From NCBI GenBank assembly GCA_012934845.2, contig WNNJ02003049.1, positions 62,001 through 126,000 of the forward strand: a stretch of 64,000 nt of DNA, written 5' to 3'. Position numbers and translations under genes: made by a program. Of this stretch, positions 34,691 through 45,335 are shown piece by piece. A model generated the notes under the pieces. The model did no database searches and was not told the origin of the DNA. It saw only the letters and a list, made by a program, of their open reading frames with translations. Numbering within the stretch: the stretch's first letter is position 1; every line of letters begins with the position of its first letter. Source of the stretch: Pomphorhynchus laevis (lineage: Eukaryota; Acanthocephala; Palaeacanthocephala; Echinorhynchida; Pomphorhynchidae).

Positions 34691-35607
34691 CAGCTACATA
34701 ATCCTTCCGATTTCATACACCCTGACTACTAACGGTATCATTGCTGCAGCCGTTTTTGTTTCGCCCGCTTTCTGCCACATAAGTATTTGGTCACATATAA
34801 ATGCGGCAGAAGGCGGATAAATAATTAATAAATTATCTAATAAATAAATTCTTAGTACATAAAGTCATGAGTTCATGTGTCGAAATATTTAGGCATATAC
34901 TAAAATTATGAATAAATATGGATTAAGTGAAGATCAATTATTATATCATAGTTGCTATATTATAAATAATATATTATTTATTAATAATTATTAATATTAT
35001 TTTTAGATAAATAAAATAATTATAAAAAATTTCAGAAAGTTTCTTAACTGTAAAACAATTTCTTAAGAAATTGTTTATATCAAAAAATCAATTATTGATA
35101 TATCTGTTTTGAAATCACATATTCCTGCAATGTAGGCATATTTAACAAATATATTTCTTAAAATTCAGAAGCATTATTAAACATACTGAAGGAAACACGA
35201 TATTTCGTTATAAAAAACAAAATTGATAATTAAATTGTAATTTCTAAGGTATTTAATATACCTTATAATACATAATAATACCTTATTATATCAATAAGGT
35301 ATTATTGATATAATAAGGTATATATAAAAAATAAATAAAAAATATAAAATTATATTTTAAACATAAATTTTATTAAAAAATGATTAAATATTTTTTTGTA
35401 AAACATGTAAGCCCGACGCGAAAGAATGACGAATGCCGTTTCGTCATCATAATGACTCATCAGTGCTAGATTCCTCCTACTGGATAATTTTATATGATAA
35501 TTATAATTGATAATTCGAATGTTGACATATAAAAATATAAATATAAAAATATTTACTATATCAATAATTTTTGCTCAAATGTATGGAAAGCAAGTTGTCC
35601 TACGTAC
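34691..35607. other. FET intron 3, distal part
   Basis: AT-rich, no coding signal. Contains a nearly closed hairpin at 35278-35321 (20-bp perfect stem, 4-nt loop) and the exon 3 donor A|gtacgt at 35607. Confidence 0.6.
35278..35321. repeat. Perfect hairpin, 20-bp stem
   Basis: ATACCTTATTATATCAATAA and its exact complement are separated by GGTA. It is the longest perfect short-loop palindrome noticed in the window. Confidence 0.8.
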
Positions 35608-35916
35608 TTTGATCAGCATTGTAATTAAATGATTGATGCTGACCAGGATTAGTCATACCGGCAAGAGTTGTAGGCATCGATTGTACTTGCAAATGAGGTG
35701 GCTGCTGATGAAAATGCTGATTGTCGACGCTAAAGCTCTGAACACCTAAAACTCATAATAGGAAAATACAACATCATCAACTGCAAAGCATCAAAACATT
35801 CAAACCTGGTTGTTGCTCATGATCAGAAAAATGCCTTTTTGAAACAAAATAATAATTACAATTTGTAAATCTTAAAATTTATAAACTTACGATCGATTAT
35901 CGTACTCACGACTCAT
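35608..35916 (-). CDS. caz: FET-family RNA-binding protein, exons 1-3 (start of the gene)
   Basis: Exon 1 (35916-35891) starts MSREYDNRS. Exon 2 (35834-35806) is only 29 nt and reads HFSDHEQQP. Exon 3 (35745-35608) reads VQSFSVDNQHFHQQPPH, then LAGMTNPGQHQSFNYN. Introns are 56 and 60 bp with gt-ag ends. All phases fit (2, 1, 1), and the chain to exons 4-7 gives a single 335-residue frame. The micro-exon was recognised because it alone reconciles the phases. FET proteins bind nascent RNA and pre-mRNA, couple transcription and splicing, and shuttle between nucleus and cytoplasm. An AG 15 nt before the ATG (35932-35933) follows a T-rich stretch and may be a 5'UTR or trans-splice acceptor. The gene spans 19.3 kb because of elements in intron 3. 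Confidence 0.88.
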
Positions 35917-36006
35917 CTCTAGTTAAATAGTCTGCAAATTAACAAATAGACGAGTAAACAGTAGCATTGGAATAAAAATATTTAATATTTAAATATACGA
36001 TATTTA

Positions 36007-36300
36007 ATGTTTCTAGAATATTTTCTTAAGACCGCAATTAATACAAATCATTTAATTGAAACTATATATTGTGATAAAAAAATTGTTTATTACTCGATAA
36101 ACAGTTGGAACAGACTCCCGTCATCTGCAATTGAATGCCGGAACATCCAAGAATTTCGGCGTGCACTGAACAGTGTATCGCTCTCATAGGAAGTCGAACC
36201 TGATTTGGATTTTTTTGTTTTACTGACATTGTACTTTTTTACATTGAGATCCAGCCAAACGAGCCACCGCTCATCGGCTGTTGTATACTAATAATAATCA
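36007..36300 (+). mobile_element. LINE J 3' fragment
   Basis: The reading SINSWNRLPSSAIECRN, then FRRALNSVSLS, is the typical C-terminus of a CR1/Jockey-type ORF2. It is followed by a 3' UTR with CCAGCCAAACGAGCC..CGGCTG and a terminal AATAATAAT. It lies about 90 bp above the FET gene's start, pointing away from it, so its left edge borders the FET promoter region. Confidence 0.7.
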
Positions 36301-36369
36301 TTTTTTTGTAAAATATGATGTATATATTACACATTTTTAAGATAATACATACCAAAATTATACCATAGT

Positions 36370-38395
36370 TATATTATTATATGTCGACTTCCAAGGGAGC
36401 TGAAGCTCGTAAGGAAGTATCACATCGAATAAAATAAACAGAAAAAAAATCGAAAAAAAACATCAAGAGTTCACGAGGTCAAGCTTTAGGCGTTCTTTGA
36501 ATTGCACAGCAGAAGAGCTGTTGATTACACCAGGTGATAATCCATTCCATCGTTTACAGACGCGATCCATCACTGTCGTGCAATTTGTTCGATGCTTTGA
36601 GCGATGCTTCAAACATAGCTCGTGTCCACGTAACATTGATGATTCACGAAGACAGAACAGCTGCTTACACGGATGGTTAGGCACGCGCAGCGACATCCAC
36701 ACTAGTGTAAGATCTGCACTCAACAGATCGCATTTAACAGATCTTATACCCAACGCATCTAGTCTAACTGGATAAGGAATGGAGCGAGTTGCCGGAACCA
36801 AGTGCGTGGCTCTTCTCAAAATGTTGTCGAATTCACTCAATTCTGATTTCAGTTGAGGGTGTGTCGCGTGAGATGCATAGAGCATATGTGATTTTAAGAG
36901 ACTCGAATATACAATGCGTAAAGCCTTTGGCTCAAGTCGTCCAACGTTTCGATGAAGAAATCCTAAAATTCGACGGCATTCTGCAATAATCGCAGAAGAA
37001 TGAAGACGAGATTTTAAATTGGAGGAGATAACAACACCTAGATCAGTAAAGTGATTTACTGATTCAATAACTGTTGAGCTGAATTGATAAGAAGGGGAAG
37101 GTAATCGGGATTGACCAATTCTCATATGTCGACATTTACTAACATTGATTACTAAGCCGTGTGATAAACACCAACTACTAACTTTATCCAAATCTGATTG
37201 TAGTAGGGGAGAGCTAGAACAACCACGAAATAAAGGGCACCACAGTTTCATGTCATCGGCGTATAATAGGCACTGGCATGTAACATTTTCAGCGATTTCG
37301 TTGATGTAGATATTAAACAAAGTGGGACTAAGGATACAGCCTTGGGGAACACCTTAAGTGAGAAAAAACCACTCAAGAAAGATACTCACCAACTCGCACA
37401 GCAAAGGAACGTCTACTCAAGAATTCACGTATCCAGAGACAAACGTGCTTTGAGAATCCGTAATTTCCAAGTTTCCACAGTAAAATTGGATGAACAACCC
37501 GATCAAAAGCTTTGGACAATCAATAAAGACGACATCAACCGGCACCCGCTGTTCGACAAAACCGGCCCAGCTTTCGCGTGCTAATGTTAGATTAGTTGAA
37601 GTGGAGTGACGTTTTTTAAACCCATGCTGTTTATTAGACAAAATATTAAATTTGTCCAAATGAGAAGATACATACATCAGGATCAGTTTCTCAATCACCT
37701 TGCAAGCAATACACGTCAAACTTATTGGCCGATAATTTTGAGGATTTACCTTATCCCCCTTTTTGAAAACTGAAATAACTAATGCTCTCTTCCACATATC
37801 TAGGACTATGCCAATTCTCAAGGACCAGTAGTAAATATCAAAAAGCGGAAGATATATATTTGATGCAACTTTGCTTAATATACAAGGAATGCCATCAGGA
37901 CCTTTACTTTTTTTAGCCGGTAGCTTCGATAAGATATATGAACATCGAGCGGGTCAAAGAGGAGAAACCGATTTTCGCTCACCATCAACTAGACAGTTGA
38001 TCGTCGACGACATTTTTACGGTTGCTAAGTAGTTAAGAAGTCTCTTTTGATCAACATGAGACAAGGAACATATGGCAGCAATGAATTGATGCTTCTTCTG
38101 ACGTTTAAGAGAAGTCACCCTGTTGCGAATGGTAGTATAAAATCTGAAGGATCCGAGTCCACGCTTAAAGTAGGAATGCATGATCACGTTCTCTGACAGC
38201 TCGCTTCAACTCACTGTCAAACCATTTGGGTTTGGAGGTTTGTGGTTTACGTGTTACGCAAGGGGAAAAGGCGTGAAGTAGATTAATCAATGTTGTGTGG
38301 AGGAACGACCAGGCCACTAAAAGTCTACAGTTGAGTTGGGAATGCGTGCGACACATAGACGTTCGATATCCTGCAACGAAATTTATCGAGAACAT
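36370..38395 (-). mobile_element. LINE G (CR1-type), 5'-truncated
   Basis: Reverse-strand pieces in order: a KPKWFDSELKRAVRERD linker (about 38230), RT fingers with KKGDKVNPQNYRPISLTC and KQHGFKKRHSTSTNL (37821-37570), then an open 285-residue frame at 37320-36463 starting FNIYINEIAENV and holding YADDMKLW, TDLGVVISSNLK, ILRRATHLVP and a WNGLSPGVINSSS end. A piece between the two RT ORFs is frameshifted. The 3' UTR has the hairpin GAGC-TTCA-GCTC near 36400 and an AT-rich tail. The endonuclease is missing. Confidence 0.8.
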
Positions 38396-39599
38396 TATAT
38401 TACTTACGAAATATTAGAACATTTTTATCGTTCAATTCAAATACAGACAGAAACACAACTAATAATATATGTACATTTTACACTTTCGATTAATATCGTG
38501 TATTATTACGATGAGTCAAATACTTGTGTTATATATTAATTGATGCTGGAATCGAAATCGTTGCTTACATTTGTTCATGTAACATTTTATTTTGTAGGGA
38601 CCACAGCAAAAAAGCAGAACAATGAAACAAAAACACAAAAAATGTATTTTAATAGGTGCCCAGATCCTCTTGGATTTGAGTCCATAAAAGTTGGGAAGGC
38701 GCTGAAGATTGGAGAAATAACTTTTTTGCTAACTGTCTACTGAACTGAATGTGTTGACTTTTTCGTGTATTCATTTATTTATGGTGATATAACAAATTCT
38801 TTATTGTATTTTAATGATCCATTATTGATAAAGAATTATTACAAAGAAAATGTTATATAAATTTTTTTGGAGCAAAACAATATAAAAACGTAAAATTATT
38901 AAATTTTAATTTAAAAATGTTATAATCAAAGGATTTCGTTTACATTGGTACATGACGGGGCATCAAAGGAATCCAAAAACAGTGCAAAAAATCAATGGAT
39001 AATTCTACAACAAAAGATTTCCAGGTAAAATCGAACTCAAATTCTACGACAAAGAAGGTATGTGGTTTGTCAATGTTGTCTGGTGACGGGGAGATTCTTC
39101 CCCCCCCCAGCCCAAAACTAAACAATTTAGCAATTATATCGCTAAAAAAGCCGATTGAAAGGCATAATCTATACAATATCTTTCTACGTTCATTTTCAAT
39201 GAATTTGCATACCAGAGTGTTATTCAATTCTGTTAAATACCTAGAGTCGTCAATAAAAATATATTTTGCCACATCTGATCTGCTCAAAAATTATCAACAA
39301 TATTTGGAGGCGTAACTTCAAGAATTCGGATCTCTTGAAATAAAGCCGATCCTCGCTACTTAAAAAATCACCAATTTGCCCAGTACGTTAGAAGAGGGTG
39401 ATATAGTCTGTCTTGAAAAGGCATATAATATCTGCAACTTCCGGTCGGTAAAAGGGAAAAGTGGTTTCCTGTTTGCCGATCGGCTTTTGTGCCGCAACAG
39501 CTGAGCAAGCTGATATCCTGAGTAAATCTGCTTGCGACCCATATATGGTTTTTAACCTACACTTCATTAAGATAAGCATATAAGACTTTACTTATCCAC
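38396..39599. other. Unassigned stretch between two LINEs
   Basis: Holds overlapping ORFs on both strands at 38940-39315, of which the + one (MDNSTTKDFQVKSNSNSTTKK start) looks slightly more protein-like, and a + ORF at 38540-38743 (KMYFNRCPDPLGFESIK) preceded by a ttttgtag acceptor-like site. I recognise neither. They could be exons of an unknown host gene or chance; the sequence does not decide. Confidence 0.25.
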
Positions 39600-42250
39600 A
39601 TGGCGCCAGATGCTGCAAATAGGGGCATTAGGGCTCCGCCTGCACCCTGACGGCCACGTGTGGGATATGTGGTTCTGCCACTTGCCCGGCGTTTTCTTAG
39701 GGGGAGAAATGTTTGGCTCCCCCTTCATGCTCGAACTGCGGGATGAATATTCCGCATAGGCACGGAAGTGTCACCATTTTAAATCCTATTGCAACCTATT
39801 CAAGCTTCCTCATCCTAAGGCTGAGTCATTTGTCCAAGCCGCCCGGATGGCTAATAATCATATGATGAAGATTGTTGATCTTGGAATTAATACCGTCCTC
39901 ATGAAGATAGAGGAATTGGTTTCAACTGTAGTTTCGGTGCTTTGCTTGAACCCCACTATCCAGTTTCCAAAAATGTTCCAGTTTCCAAAAAGAGGGGATT
40001 CGGCCCATGCCGTCCAACTATCAAGATCAGAAAACTTCTGAACTCAAGAATGCATCGGGGAAATGAAGATGCCGCCCAGGGGCAAGTACCTACCCTGGAT
40101 GGAGCTGGTGGCGAGAAGGAAAACCTTCATGCACCTAGCTCTGTCTAGGTAAGCAATCCCCCATCCAACTAATCCAGAACAATGCAGAGTATTCGAGAGC
40201 CTTTTTCACTAAATATTCTTCAGTGGAATTCGAGAGATGCTTCTGCCCTTAGACTTCTGGTGGAGATGCAGATGTTATAGTCCTTTAGGAAACGCGGTAT
40301 ATCCGTCTCACCAGGACATTACTCAATTTATTCTAATGCACATTAATTTCCACTATACTCCGTACATAACCCCACCTTACTTATCTTCATCTCAAGGACT
40401 CTTGATCTTAGTTAAGTGATCCATAAGGTCCTCCCTACTATTAAACTATTAATGTTTATTAACCTTAGTTAAATGCTCCTTAAGATCCTCCTTTCTATTA
40501 AACTATTCATGTCCAGCCATGACTTGTTTAGTAGTTTCACTCTGTAAGAAAGGTAAACGCCTCAATCTAGCCTATGTCTACATCCGTCCAGAGGAAATTT
40601 ATAAGAACCGTGACCTCCTGGTAGTATTATTGACAGCGGTTATGACATGATACTTGGGGATTTCAACCACAGAACTGGTCGTTGGATCAATGCAGCACTT
40701 CGCAGGGCTAGGAACGGTTATCTTATTCACAAACCCACATCCCGTACCTTTCATTGCACATCTACAAATTCTATCGTCGACATTTTACTGCTTCACTCAA
40801 GGTGGTTGTTAAAACTCCTCTGCGCGGAGCAGTCGCGCCAGCAATTGTCCACCTCTCATGACCTAATTCGTTGAAGAATTGAGAAAGATATGTTGCTTCG
40901 AAGGCGGTTTCACTTTGATCCGATCAGAGTAGCCTTTTTTCAAGCGGCTATCCAACTCTTTCCCAGAATAGGAAATAAGAGTCTGACCGAATTTAATACC
41001 TACCTCTTTTCGCAAGCTACCGCGATTTTATCGACTACCTATAAAGGTCGTAATATACAAAAGCACTCCGACAAAACTCAAGGTCCTAGTGAAACTGCTT
41101 AACCTCGCTAATCTCTCTGTTTCCGCCAGACAGGCTCTATCGAACGAATACTGGAGCACTAGATATAGGTTCTAGCTTAGTAGGGATAGGATGAGTATTG
41201 CTCGTCAAAATCCTTCTCAGTCTTCCTTTTGGAAGATTTTTAAGAAGAAGTTTGTTTGCTGGAAGGATAGAGCATTGGGTTGGATATGGAATGTAGGCCT
41301 TGATAAAGTTTTGGAGGAGTCACTAGCCCTACACAACTATGAAGCCACTCAATCACTTCAACCAATCCAGCCCTGGTGTAACTTCAGGAGTAGGGATCTA
41401 TCTGTTACGGATATCCTTAACTCCTGGGGTCCACTCCCGGGCACCTCAAAATCCGTCGTTCCACTTTCTTCTCGGGTCTGTCAGCTTTTGACAGCCGACC
41501 AGAGAAGATAGGTGGCCGTCACAATGCTTTAAGCCTCCTTATCCGATGTAGCAAGCATCAATATTAGTAAGCGTGTTTTTATTCCAAAGAAAAAATCCTG
41601 ATCATGCTCTAAAGATCTGCGACCCATTTTGATTAAAAATGCCCTCAGGTCGATTTACGAAAAAGCGGTTGCGCGTAAGATCCGCCACCATTTAAGTAGG
41701 CCTAATTTGATCCCTTCATGTTTTCATGGGTTCGTTAAAGATCGCTCGGTTCATTCAGCAGTTGGTGAGGTAGAGCAGTTTTGTCGGGTGAATAGCCATC
41801 ATTTAGTTGTGGCTGTTTTCCTTGACTTTTCTCCTGCATTTGAGTCCACCTCCATTCCCTTCGTGATCTCTTCTATCAGGTCCCTCGGGTTGCCTGTGAG
41901 AATTGTGAACAGGGTGGAGATTCTGCTGTACACCAAGCGATTTTACTATGAAGACAACCCTGATGCGCGTCAATTCCATTTGTCATTGAAAGGGAAAACC
42001 CAAGTGCATCTTTAAGGCACTTGGGCTATCTCGGGATAAGTCTTCTTTTCGAGAGGACGTCCCTCAGAGGAAAGGCTAAGGTTTCTTAACCTCCTCGTAT
42101 CTCGCTTACCCAGCGTAGTCCGCGCCGATTGGTTTATTAAGGAGGGGTGAAAGATCCCGGGTGGTTCAGTCGGAGGGCGGCGTGTTGGATCGATTTGGGG
42201 GCTCCGATCCCTCTGGACCTGAGGCCGTAGAAGAAAGAATACGGTTGGTG
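39600..42250 (+). mobile_element. LINE H, degenerate (endonuclease and RT remains)
   Basis: A GC-richer stretch. In order it holds an endonuclease remnant (QWNSRDASALR-like near 40220, MILGDFNHRTGRW at 40647, TNSIVDILLL, STSHDLI), a linker (41191-41511, SFWKIFKKKF, then WGPLPG) and an RT start (41629-42015: ARKIRHHLSRPNLIPS, GFVKDRSVHSAV, AVFLDFSPAFES). The RT palm is gone. The element differs from the CR1 families around it and is nearer in style to R1/I-type LINEs, which I cannot settle by eye. A Cys/His-rich patch near 39650 may be ORF1 remains. Many breaks. Confidence 0.6.
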
Positions 42251-42355
42251 AAGTTGTCTGACTGACTTAAAACTGTTTTTAAATTTTTTCCATGTTTCTT
42301 TTTAATGGTATTTATCAGTTGTAGTGTTTATTTAAGAAAATCCTGATTATTATTG
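42251..42355. other. Spacer
   Basis: Likely the 3' UTR of LINE H grading into AT-rich sequence. Nothing else seen. Confidence 0.3.
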
Positions 42356-42575
42356 TTTATATTAATTTTAAGGTTAAGTCAGCTTTGTCAATCATTAAGT
42401 TATCCTTTAGTTTGTTAATATAAAACGCTTCTAAAATCTTACGTTTAAACATACTTGATTCTTTTGAAAATATGGTAGTTCCATCGAAAACAATAATGTG
42501 ATCATTATTAATGCTATGATCAACTACGACACTGCTTGTTCCACGTTTTAGTGTGTATTTATGCTGGCTTACTCT
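42356..42575 (-). mobile_element. Penelope-like GIY-YIG endonuclease C-terminal fragment
   Basis: The reverse strand reads KYTLKRGTSSVVVDHSIN, then NDHIIVFDGTTIFSKES, then KRKILEAFYINKLKDN. This is the conserved H..xN..I.FD....KRKI.EA.xI tail of Penelope-like element endonucleases. The RT part is absent here. It is a different copy or type from the element at 26600-28470. Confidence 0.7.
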
Positions 42576-42589
42576 TTTATTTATAATAT

Positions 42590-43335
42590 TACTATTGGTG
42601 ATATTATCACTGTTTTATTTACAATATCACTGTTGGTGATATTATTATTGTTACAAAAGCCCAGGATCTGATTGTCAAATTGCCTGGATCACATAGCTCA
42701 AAACATAAAAAACAGAAAAGAAAGAAAAAAGTGAAACTGTCATTGTCGTGATTTAATAATTGCCTTGCACTTCTGGACGGAACCGCTGTCGATTGTCGAT
42801 GCATGAAAATTGTTCCACACGTCAGCAATGCGATCGCTTATCGAAACACAATTTGTTCTGGGACAGAGCCTCCGCATTATCATAAGTCTGTGGCCTCGTA
42901 GTCGACCCGGTGGACGAATTGTAAACAGAAACTTCGAAACATGTCCAGGTATAGACAGTGATCGCCATACATACACTAAGTCGGTGTCGGACAGCGAACG
43001 TTCAACAGTGTGGACATTCAGCAATGCCAGTCGCTGGGTATAGTTGGCATTACGCACTGACGACACAAGATGGGTTGCTTGTCGTAATATCCGTTCGTAT
43101 ATTTCCAATTCGTCACAGAGATATGGGTGTATGACAGGGGACGCGTATAAGATATACGATTTTATAAAAGCAGAGTAGCAATGCGAAAACTAACTGGATC
43201 GAGTTGGCCAAACGAGCGTCTTAAGATACCTAGCATACGTCGACATTTGAATGCGACATATTTGACGTAGACTCGTGTCTTCATATCTTCACTTACGATC
43301 ACGCCAAGATCACTGAAGCATGAAATCTTCGATGA
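42590..43335 (-). mobile_element. LINE I (CR1-type), RT C-terminus and 3' end
   Basis: Reverse-strand reading: CFSDLGVIVSEDMKTRVYV, then CRRMLGILRRSFGQLDP, then an open frame 43108-42740 (ERILRQATHLVSSVRN, RLRGHRLMIMRRLCPRTN, WNNFHASTIDS). The 3' UTR has a CCAGG..CCTGG inverted repeat and ends in AATAATAATATCACC repeats. Its upstream part lies at 44632-44960, separated by a LINE C segment. Confidence 0.75.
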
Positions 43336-44631
43336 GGCAAAAGATACAGTGGGATAAAATATGTTTGATTTACGGAAGAGGATCTACATTATTTTGGACT
43401 TGATGGGGTTTAGAACGAGATGGAGATTGGAGAGACGTTTGTAGATATATAAAAAAACAGTTGGAGGCAGAAATGCCGATATCGTGTATGCGATGTGCGG
43501 GTGCATGAGCATAGATGAGGATGTCATCGGCGTATTGCATGACGTTAAAGGAGTGAGGTTTATAAACGGAGAGAGATCGCCAAGCAGAAGAGAGAAAATC
43601 AGGGGACCGAAGACTGAACCTTGTGCAACCCCGAAAAAGACAGAAAGGGGAGTGGAAGATGATGGATTAGAACAGACGCGAAAGGAACGGTCGGATAGAT
43701 ATGAGGCAAACCATGCTACGGAGGAGGAAGAAAAGCCGTAATCATAACGAAGGTGAAAAAGGAGGACGGAGTGGTCGACAATGTCGAAGGCGAATGATAG
43801 GTCGAGGGAGATGAGAACACCATATAGAACCTTGTCATGAGAAATGAGTAGGTCGTGTAGACTTTCATGCAGGCGATTTATGTCAAGCGATTAGAGCGGA
43901 AAGCGGATTAATAAGAAGGGTACAGATTAGATGAAGATAGATAAACGTTAATCTGTATAAAGATAAGGCGTTCTAAGAACTTAGAAAGAGTAGTCAGTGG
44001 TGAAATGGGGCGATAGCTAGAAGGAAACAGGGGGCGAGCGATTGTTTCTTAAGTAGTGGACGAACGATTGCGGATTTCCAGTGTGAAAAGAAAATACGAC
44101 TGCGGATGGACGAGTTAAACAAGGTTGTGGGCAAAGTGGATATCGATGGCCATTTGGATTTAAGTATGTGGGTAGGCAGGGGATCGGCAGGTGAGGTTTT
44201 GTTGGGCAAGGACATGAGGACAGATGATACTTCAGTAGGTGAGACAGGAAGAAGATGCAAGAGTTCCGGGAAGATGAGGCTAGGCGGGGCAGAGTGGGAT
44301 AGGATTGAGACTATGGGTGTAAGAGCGCAACGTGGATACTTTGGTATGGAGAAATGACGAATAATCATGGAGAATGATGTTGCAAGGCGAAGAGGAGCGA
44401 GCAAGGATTGAGTTAAAAGTATGCCAGAGAGTCTTAGAGTTGAATGAAGTGATGATTTTATGCTGCCAGAAGGAGTTGCATTCGGTACGTAGTAGGTTGA
44501 GATAAGACCGGCGAAGAGCAAGATAGGAATCACGGAAAGACGGAGAGATCGAGCGGAAATCACGTCTGAGAGAGCGGTGATAGACTCGAAAAACATGGCG
44601 GAGTCGACGCTTTGAGAGTAGGCATTGGATG
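43336..44631 (-). mobile_element. LINE C segment embedded in LINE I
   Basis: About 1.3 kb of LINE C running from the endonuclease-RT linker (SQSVDSAMFFES, RDSYLALRRSYLNL, TSPADPLPTHILKS) through the RT with a YADD-type region to VSFASS. Both ends are internal to family C; no 3' hairpin or tail is present. At its downstream end LINE I resumes at the equivalent position of its own RT (…FSDLGVI against FLGFHF in family C). Several frame breaks. Confidence 0.78.
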
Positions 44632-44960
44632 TACATGCTTTGTATTGGACGCCAAATCTTTAAATCATCAGCATATAGAGCGCACTCATTGGATCTGACG
44701 TCAATCATATCATTAATATATATTGAAAAGCATTTGACTCAGAACGCAGCCTTGTGGTACACCACAGGTGATTGCTGACCACTTAGATATACAACATTTA
44801 ATGCGCACGGCAAAGTAACGATCAGTTAGGAATGACTGAATTCAAGTTTAAATGCGACCACCGATCCCACTGCGATCACCTTTTGTAAACACTGGGCAGA
44901 TTATAGACCTTTTCCAGTCATCCGGGAAATTTTCAGAGTATGGAGAATTCTGAAATGTAG
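44632..44960 (-). mobile_element. LINE I, RT palm fragment
   Basis: Reading: SAITCGVPQGCVLSQMLFN, then IYINDMIDVRSNECALYADD, then LKIWRPIQSM. This holds the VPQG and YADD motifs. It breaks off into LINE C sequence at 44632 and is truncated upstream near 44960. Confidence 0.75.
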
Positions 44961-45071
44961 CACATTGCGGACTTGCCAAGAATATACAAGATAAACAATC
45001 GAAATAATAGACACACTATCATAATAACCGAATTATCGACGAACGATATTCATCATTGAACGAATTAACAA

Positions 45072-45325
45072 TGCCTAAGTAGAAAAAGAATACCACTTTT
45101 GTTGGGCAGCACACGATATTGAGCCAAAATTTGCAACCAAACAAAAGCATAATTTTGTTACTCTCGAAATTGATTGTGACTTAGCGGATTGTGAAATATG
45201 GGCAATTGTGAATGTCCCTGAGTCTTCGGGAAGTAAAATTAAAAAGACACCGTTTTTACGTGGTTTCTGCACGGGTGCTAAATTAGCATTACTATTCAAC
45301 CTTAAAAAAGTTTGAGATCTAATAA
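45072..45325 (+). mobile_element. LINE A-like ORF1 N-terminal fragment
   Basis: An ATG-CCT-AAG start is followed, after a frame change, by EIDCDLADCEIWAIVNVPES and then KTPFLRGFCTGAKLALLF. These align with the intact LINE A ORF1 (HEVSCSRSGCDIWTAVNVPS, then RDFVCGFCASELLSLLF). One zinc-ligand cysteine is replaced by arginine. It ends where the 16-bp minisatellite begins. Confidence 0.7.
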
Positions 45326-45335
45326 ACATACAATC

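Noticed and set aside
38940-39315. Overlapping ORFs on both strands as a confirmed gene
   Set aside because: Both strands are open over the same stretch and neither shows a known motif, so the coding strand cannot be decided.
42148-42225. tRNA or tRNA-derived SINE (TGGTTCAGTCGG resembles an A box)
   Set aside because: The B box would be GGCTCCGATCC, which does not fit GGTTCGANNCC, and no cloverleaf closes. It is more likely the 3' part of LINE H.
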